The notes under the pieces are model-generated. The model saw only the letters and a list, made by a program, of their open reading frames with translations. It was not told the origin of the DNA and made no database searches. From positions 1-16,753 of the forward strand of contig CAYYOS010000047.1 of NCBI GenBank assembly GCA_964473355.1: DNA of 16,753 nucleotides. Direction: 5' to 3'. Positions 13,719-16,753 of this stretch are shown here, one piece after another (within the stretch, counting starts at the first letter, position 1; the number at the start of each line of letters is the position of its first letter). Made by a program: the position numbers and the translations under genes. The stretch comes from CAYYOS01 sp964473355 (lineage in GTDB: Bacteria; Pseudomonadota; Gammaproteobacteria; Burkholderiales; REEB80).

Positions 13719-15742
13719 TAGTGCATGCCGCTCTGTTGCAATAAGGCGGCGATATCTGGCGCCCGGCCGCGAAACGCAATAAACGATTCGAGCGCGGGCC
13801 GGCTGCCGCCTACGCTTAAAATCTCGTCCCAAAAGCGCTGACCGATGGCTGGACTGAGCACACCGTTTTCTTCAAATAAACTATAGGCATCGGCCGACAA
13901 TACCTCGGCCCATTTGTAGCTGTAGTAGCCCGCTGCATAGCCACCCGCGAAAATGTGTGAAAAACTGTTTGGAAAGCGGTTATATTCGGGAGCCGGCAAT
14001 AGCGCGACTTCACTGCGGATTTCCTGCAGTAACTGCAGCACGGTTTTATCGCCGTTGAGGTCAAAGTCGTAATGTAAATGCATGTCAAATAAGGAAAACT
14101 CTAATTGACGCAAAGTTTGAATCCCAACCTGGAAGTTTTTTGCCGCCTGCATTTTTTTAAATAAGCTTTGCGGTAAAGGTTCGCCGGTATCAACGTGTCG
14201 GCTTAAGTGCTTAAGCACTTGCCATTCCCAAGCAAAGTTTTCCATAAACTGACTGGGTAACTCGACTGCGTCCCACTCCACACCGTGGATACCGGAAACG
14301 CCCAAATAATCCACGCGACTTAAAAGGTGATGTAGTCCGTGACCGAATTCATGAAACAAGGTGATGACCTCATCATGGGTAAACAGCGCCGGCTTTCCAT
14401 CTACGGGGCCGGAAAAATTGCAGGTCAAATAAGCCACGGGTGTTTGCACTTCCTGGTCCCTGCGGCGGCGGCTAATGGCGTCATCCATCCAAGCACCGCC
14501 GCGCTTATTCTGGCGGGCATAAAGGTCCGCATAAAACTGCCCCAAAACTTTTCCGGCGCGGTCTTTAATCGTAAAAAATTTTACGTCCTTATGCCAGGTC
14601 GGGGCGCTGGCGGCTTCAATGAATACCCCATAAATGGTTTCGACCACTTTGAACATACCGCTTAAAACGCGTTCTTCAGGAAAATATTGTTTTACTTCTT
14701 GGTCGGAAAAAGCGTAGCGGGCGATGCGTAGTTTTTCGCTGGCATAGGCGTAATCCCACACTTGCATTTCATCTAAATTCAGTTCTTTGCTGGCAAATTC
14801 CTTGAGCTCTTGTAAATCTCGCTTGGCAAAAGGCTTGGCCTTTTCGCCCAAATCTCTTAAAAACGCTAAAACGGAGTTTGGACTTTCCGCCATCTTGGTT
14901 TGCAGTGAGAGTTCAGCGTAGTTGTGAAACCCTAACAACACCGCCTCTTCTGAGCGGCGCGCGATCAGCGTTTTAATCAGCTCGGTGTTGTCCCACAGAG
15001 GGTTGCCTAACTCGGAAGCCCGCGTGACATAAGCCTGATAGAGGCGCTCACGCAAGGCGCGATTGTCGGCGTATTGCATAATCGGCATATAACAGGGCGC
15101 ATGCAGGGTAAGCTTATAGCCGGCTTTACCCTCTTTCTCGGCCGCTTCACGGGCTACGGTTAACACGTCGTCAGGTACGCCCGCGAGTTCCGCGGCAAAT
15201 TCTACGTAATGCGCATAAGCCTCGGTCGCGTCCAAAACATTTTCCGAAAATTTGGCGGAAAGTGCCGACAGCTCTTCTTGTATCGCTTGAAAACGTCTTT
15301 TGTTTTGCGCATTCAGGTCAGCACCACCCAAGCGAAAATCGCGCAATGCGTTGTTGATAATTTTCTGTTGCGGCACACTCAAAGTCGAAAAATCTGGGTC
15401 CGCGCGCAATGCTTTTAATTTTGCAAATAATCGCAAGTTTTGCGCGAGCTCACTGTAGTAAATAGTGAGTTTGGGCAAATTTTCGTTATACACTTGGCGC
15501 AACAGCGGCTCATTCATAACTTCGTTTAGGTGCGCCACTTGCGACCAAGCTCGAGCTAAACGCTCATTGGCATCTTCCAGCGGCTGAACAAAATTCTCCC
15601 ACGTGGGCGGAGCCGGATCTTGGGCCAGGCTTTCAATGAGCGCGCGATTTTCAGTTAAGAGCTCGTCCATGGCCGGGGTAACGTGGGAGGGCCGAATTTC
15701 TTCAAAACGGGGTAAATCTGAAAAATCTAGGAGTGGGTTCAT
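13718..15742 (-). CDS. prlC: Oligopeptidase A (M3 family metallopeptidase)
   Basis: Oligopeptidase A is a cytoplasmic zinc peptidase that degrades short peptides, including cleaved signal peptides. The 674-residue product is of normal length (E. coli about 680). The zinc site is HEFGH at residues 464-468 with the third ligand Glu494 in DAVELPSQFMENF. Other M3 blocks are GQFYADLYARQNKRGGAWMD (402-420), LTCNF and the C-terminal YYSYKWAEVLSADAYS. The N-terminal NPLLDFSDLPRFEEIRPSHV is typical of PrlC and separates it from Dcp. It is the first gene of a coupled four-gene run. A -10 box is placed about 23 bases upstream of the ATG, leaving a short leader with no Shine-Dalgarno sequence. Confidence 0.96.
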   Translation of the reverse strand: MNPLLDFSDLPRFEEIRPSHVTPAMDELLTENRALIESLAQDPAPPTWENFVQPLEDANERLARAWSQVAHLNEVMNEPLLRQVYNENLPKLTIYYSELAQNLRLFAKLKALRADPDFSTLSVPQQKIINNALRDFRLGGADLNAQNKRRFQAIQEELSALSAKFSENVLDATEAYAHYVEFAAELAGVPDDVLTVAREAAEKEGKAGYKLTLHAPCYMPIMQYADNRALRERLYQAYVTRASELGNPLWDNTELIKTLIARRSEEAVLLGFHNYAELSLQTKMAESPNSVLAFLRDLGEKAKPFAKRDLQELKEFASKELNLDEMQVWDYAYASEKLRIARYAFSDQEVKQYFPEERVLSGMFKVVETIYGVFIEAASAPTWHKDVKFFTIKDRAGKVLGQFYADLYARQNKRGGAWMDDAISRRRRDQEVQTPVAYLTCNFSGPVDGKPALFTHDEVITLFHEFGHGLHHLLSRVDYLGVSGIHGVEWDAVELPSQFMENFAWEWQVLKHLSRHVDTGEPLPQSLFKKMQAAKNFQVGIQTLRQLEFSLFDMHLHYDFDLNGDKTVLQLLQEIRSEVALLPAPEYNRFPNSFSHIFAGGYAAGYYSYKWAEVLSADAYSLFEENGVLSPAIGQRFWDEILSVGGSRPALESFIAFRGRAPDIAALLQQSGMH

Positions 15743-15764
15743 TTGGGGTTTAGCTAAATGGCTT

Positions 15765-15785
15765 ATTATACTAGCCCCCCGCTAG
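15765..15785 (-). promoter_or_regulatory. Probable prlC promoter -10 box with adjacent inverted repeat
   Basis: Read on the - strand, a perfect TATAAT lies at 15770-15765. Directly upstream of it is the perfect inverted repeat CTAGC-5 bases-GCTAG (15785-15771), so the repeat fills most of the -10/-35 spacer. No good -35 hexamer is seen at 16-18 bases; the candidates are T-rich only. Transcription would start near 15758, giving a leader of about 16 bases before the ATG at 15742. The position of the repeat is that of an operator, but no regulator is implied by the sequence. It is not a good terminator for the upstream ATPase gene, because the five-base stem is not followed by a T run. Confidence 0.5.
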
Positions 15786-15835
15786 GAAAAACGATTTCGC
15801 GAGTTTACAAAGCAGACATGTCGCAGGTATTTGAT

Positions 15836-16753
15836 TTAATTCGCCATTACCGTGCGCTCTTGTGCCCAGGCGCGCAACGCCGTGAGCTTTTCCGCCATCA
15901 CGATAGACAACGGCCGGGTACGGGCTAACTCTTCCAGTACATGGCGATTTTCTAAGGGCGTTTGTTCGTTGTGCGCCTGATAAAGCGCGGCGACTAGGGC
16001 TTGCTCGATCTCCGCGCCGGAAAAACCTTCTGCAGCCTGCGCCAAAGCCTTAAGATCGAAGTGCTCTACAGGAATTTCCCGGCGCACGCAGTGTATGCGA
16101 AAAATCTCCACCCGGGTTTCCTCATCCGGAAGATCGACAAAAAATATTTCATCCAAGCGCCCTTTGCGGATGAGCTCCGGCGGAAGCGCTTGGATATCGT
16201 TTGCGGTGGCGACCACGAACACCCTTGCGCGGCGCTCCGCCAGCCAAGTTAGCCAAGTGGCTAAAAGCCGGCGCGAGACGCCATCGTCGCTACTGTCCTG
16301 CGCCAAACCTTTTTCGATTTCGTCCAACCACAATATACAAGGTGCCATGCGTTCGGCAGTTTTTAGCGCTTCCCGCAAATTGCGCTCCGATTCGCCATGA
16401 AACTTGTTATACAGCGAGCCGAAGTCCAAGCGCAGCAGGGGCAAATTCCACATGCCAGCCACGGCCTTAGCAGCCAAGCTTTTACCGCCGCCTTGCACGC
16501 CAACAATTAAAATACCCTTAGGGGTATCGAGCTTGGCATTGAGCTTCCCCGAAAACGCCGCCTGCCTTTGCAGCAACCATTGTTTAAGGCGATTGAGGCC
16601 GCCGATATCTTTTGCGTTGGCGGTTTCTATTTCAAAAGATAGCAGGCCCTCGGCGTTCATTAATTCGTTGCGCGCCAAGGAGATTTTGGGGATGTCGTCG
16701 GCTCGGATGGCACCATCGTCTTCGATGGCGTGGCGTATCATGCGTTTCGCGTC
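15836..16753 (-). CDS. AAA+ ATPase, Ycf46-like, C-terminal part
   Basis: The frame is open to the right edge of the window, so the visible 305 residues are the C-terminal part of a protein that in this family is usually about 490-500 residues. The methionine nearest the edge is therefore not taken as the start. A linker with AIEDDGAIRADDI resembles Ycf46-type ATPases. The AAA+ core follows: Walker A GVQGGGKS, FGSLYNKFHGESERNLREAL, Walker B CILWLDEIEKG, sensor region VVATAND, and the arginine-finger region RKGRLDEIF. A helical lid with GFSGAEIEQALVAALYQA comes next. Members are found in cyanobacteria, plastids and many bacteria; a role in carbon uptake regulation is reported for cyanobacterial Ycf46, but function here is unknown. 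It is on the same strand as prlC, 93 bases upstream. Confidence 0.88.
   Translation of the reverse strand, partial: DAKRMIRHAIEDDGAIRADDIPKISLARNELMNAEGLLSFEIETANAKDIGGLNRLKQWLLQRQAAFSGKLNAKLDTPKGILIVGVQGGGKSLAAKAVAGMWNLPLLRLDFGSLYNKFHGESERNLREALKTAERMAPCILWLDEIEKGLAQDSSDDGVSRRLLATWLTWLAERRARVFVVATANDIQALPPELIRKGRLDEIFFVDLPDEETRVEIFRIHCVRREIPVEHFDLKALAQAAEGFSGAEIEQALVAALYQAHNEQTPLENRHVLEELARTRPLSIVMAEKLTALRAWAQERTVMAN

Noticed and set aside
13719..13832. N-terminal extension of the SH3/coiled-coil protein into prlC
   Set aside because: The extra 38 residues are highly basic, overlap the conserved end of prlC, and would bury the signal peptide that begins at the TAATG start.
14339..14665. 108-residue open frame on the + strand
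   Set aside because: It is antisense to the zinc-site region of prlC and shows no domain or ribosome-binding site.

Overview
The window looks like chromosomal DNA of a gammaproteobacterium. The organisation of the aa3-type cytochrome c oxidase cluster (ctaD, small assembly protein, cox11/ctaG, DUF2970, ctaE, inverted DUF2909, SURF1, CxxxC protein, ctaA, ctaB), a prlC-type oligopeptidase A, and the DUF4124/glutaredoxin and SH3/coiled-coil proteins all fit gamma- or betaproteobacteria. I cannot name the genus. I see no mobile element, phage gene, CRISPR array, tRNA or rRNA. No gene-free stretch exceeds about 190 bases.

Positions 1-5848 hold the oxidase cluster, entered inside ctaD. On the + strand it runs: ctaD 3' end (catalytic subunit I), a 33-residue single-helix protein, Cox11/CtaG (copper delivery to subunit I), a DUF2970 membrane protein, and ctaE (subunit III). 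A DUF2909 twin-helix protein on the - strand interrupts the run. SURF1, a membrane-anchored CxxxC protein of thioredoxin/Sco appearance, heme A synthase (ctaA) and heme O synthase (ctaB) follow on the + strand. Together they build the heme a and copper centres of the terminal oxidase. Genes are packed tightly, with repeated 8-base start/stop overlaps and several GTG or TTG starts. The subunit II gene should lie before the window. No sco gene follows ctaB.

Positions 5856-11844 are all - strand. In transcription order they encode a thiolase, a hot-dog acyl-CoA thioesterase, a divergent member of the cyclopropane-fatty-acid-synthase methyltransferase family, and a 996-residue soluble hybrid histidine kinase (GAF, three PAS, HisKA, HATPase, REC). 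The methyltransferase and kinase genes are 9 bases apart and probably co-transcribed. Thiolase, thioesterase and methyltransferase all point to acyl-chain metabolism, so the kinase may sense something linked to lipid or redox state (inference).

Positions 11921-15742, also - strand, form a tightly coupled operon: oligopeptidase A (prlC), an SH3-like/coiled-coil membrane protein, a periplasmic DUF4124-glutaredoxin protein and exonuclease III. Each downstream start overlaps the preceding stop (TAATG, ATGA, TAATG). A consensus -10 box with an adjacent inverted repeat lies just before prlC. The right edge holds the C-terminal part of a Ycf46-like AAA+ ATPase that continues past the window.

Most of the window is ordinary housekeeping DNA. 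The points most worth checking are the 33-residue gene after ctaD, a possible 61-residue gene coupled to DUF2909, the altered active site of the methyltransferase, the duplicated PAS domains of the kinase, and the inverted repeat at the prlC promoter. I found nothing I would call a clearly new biological system.
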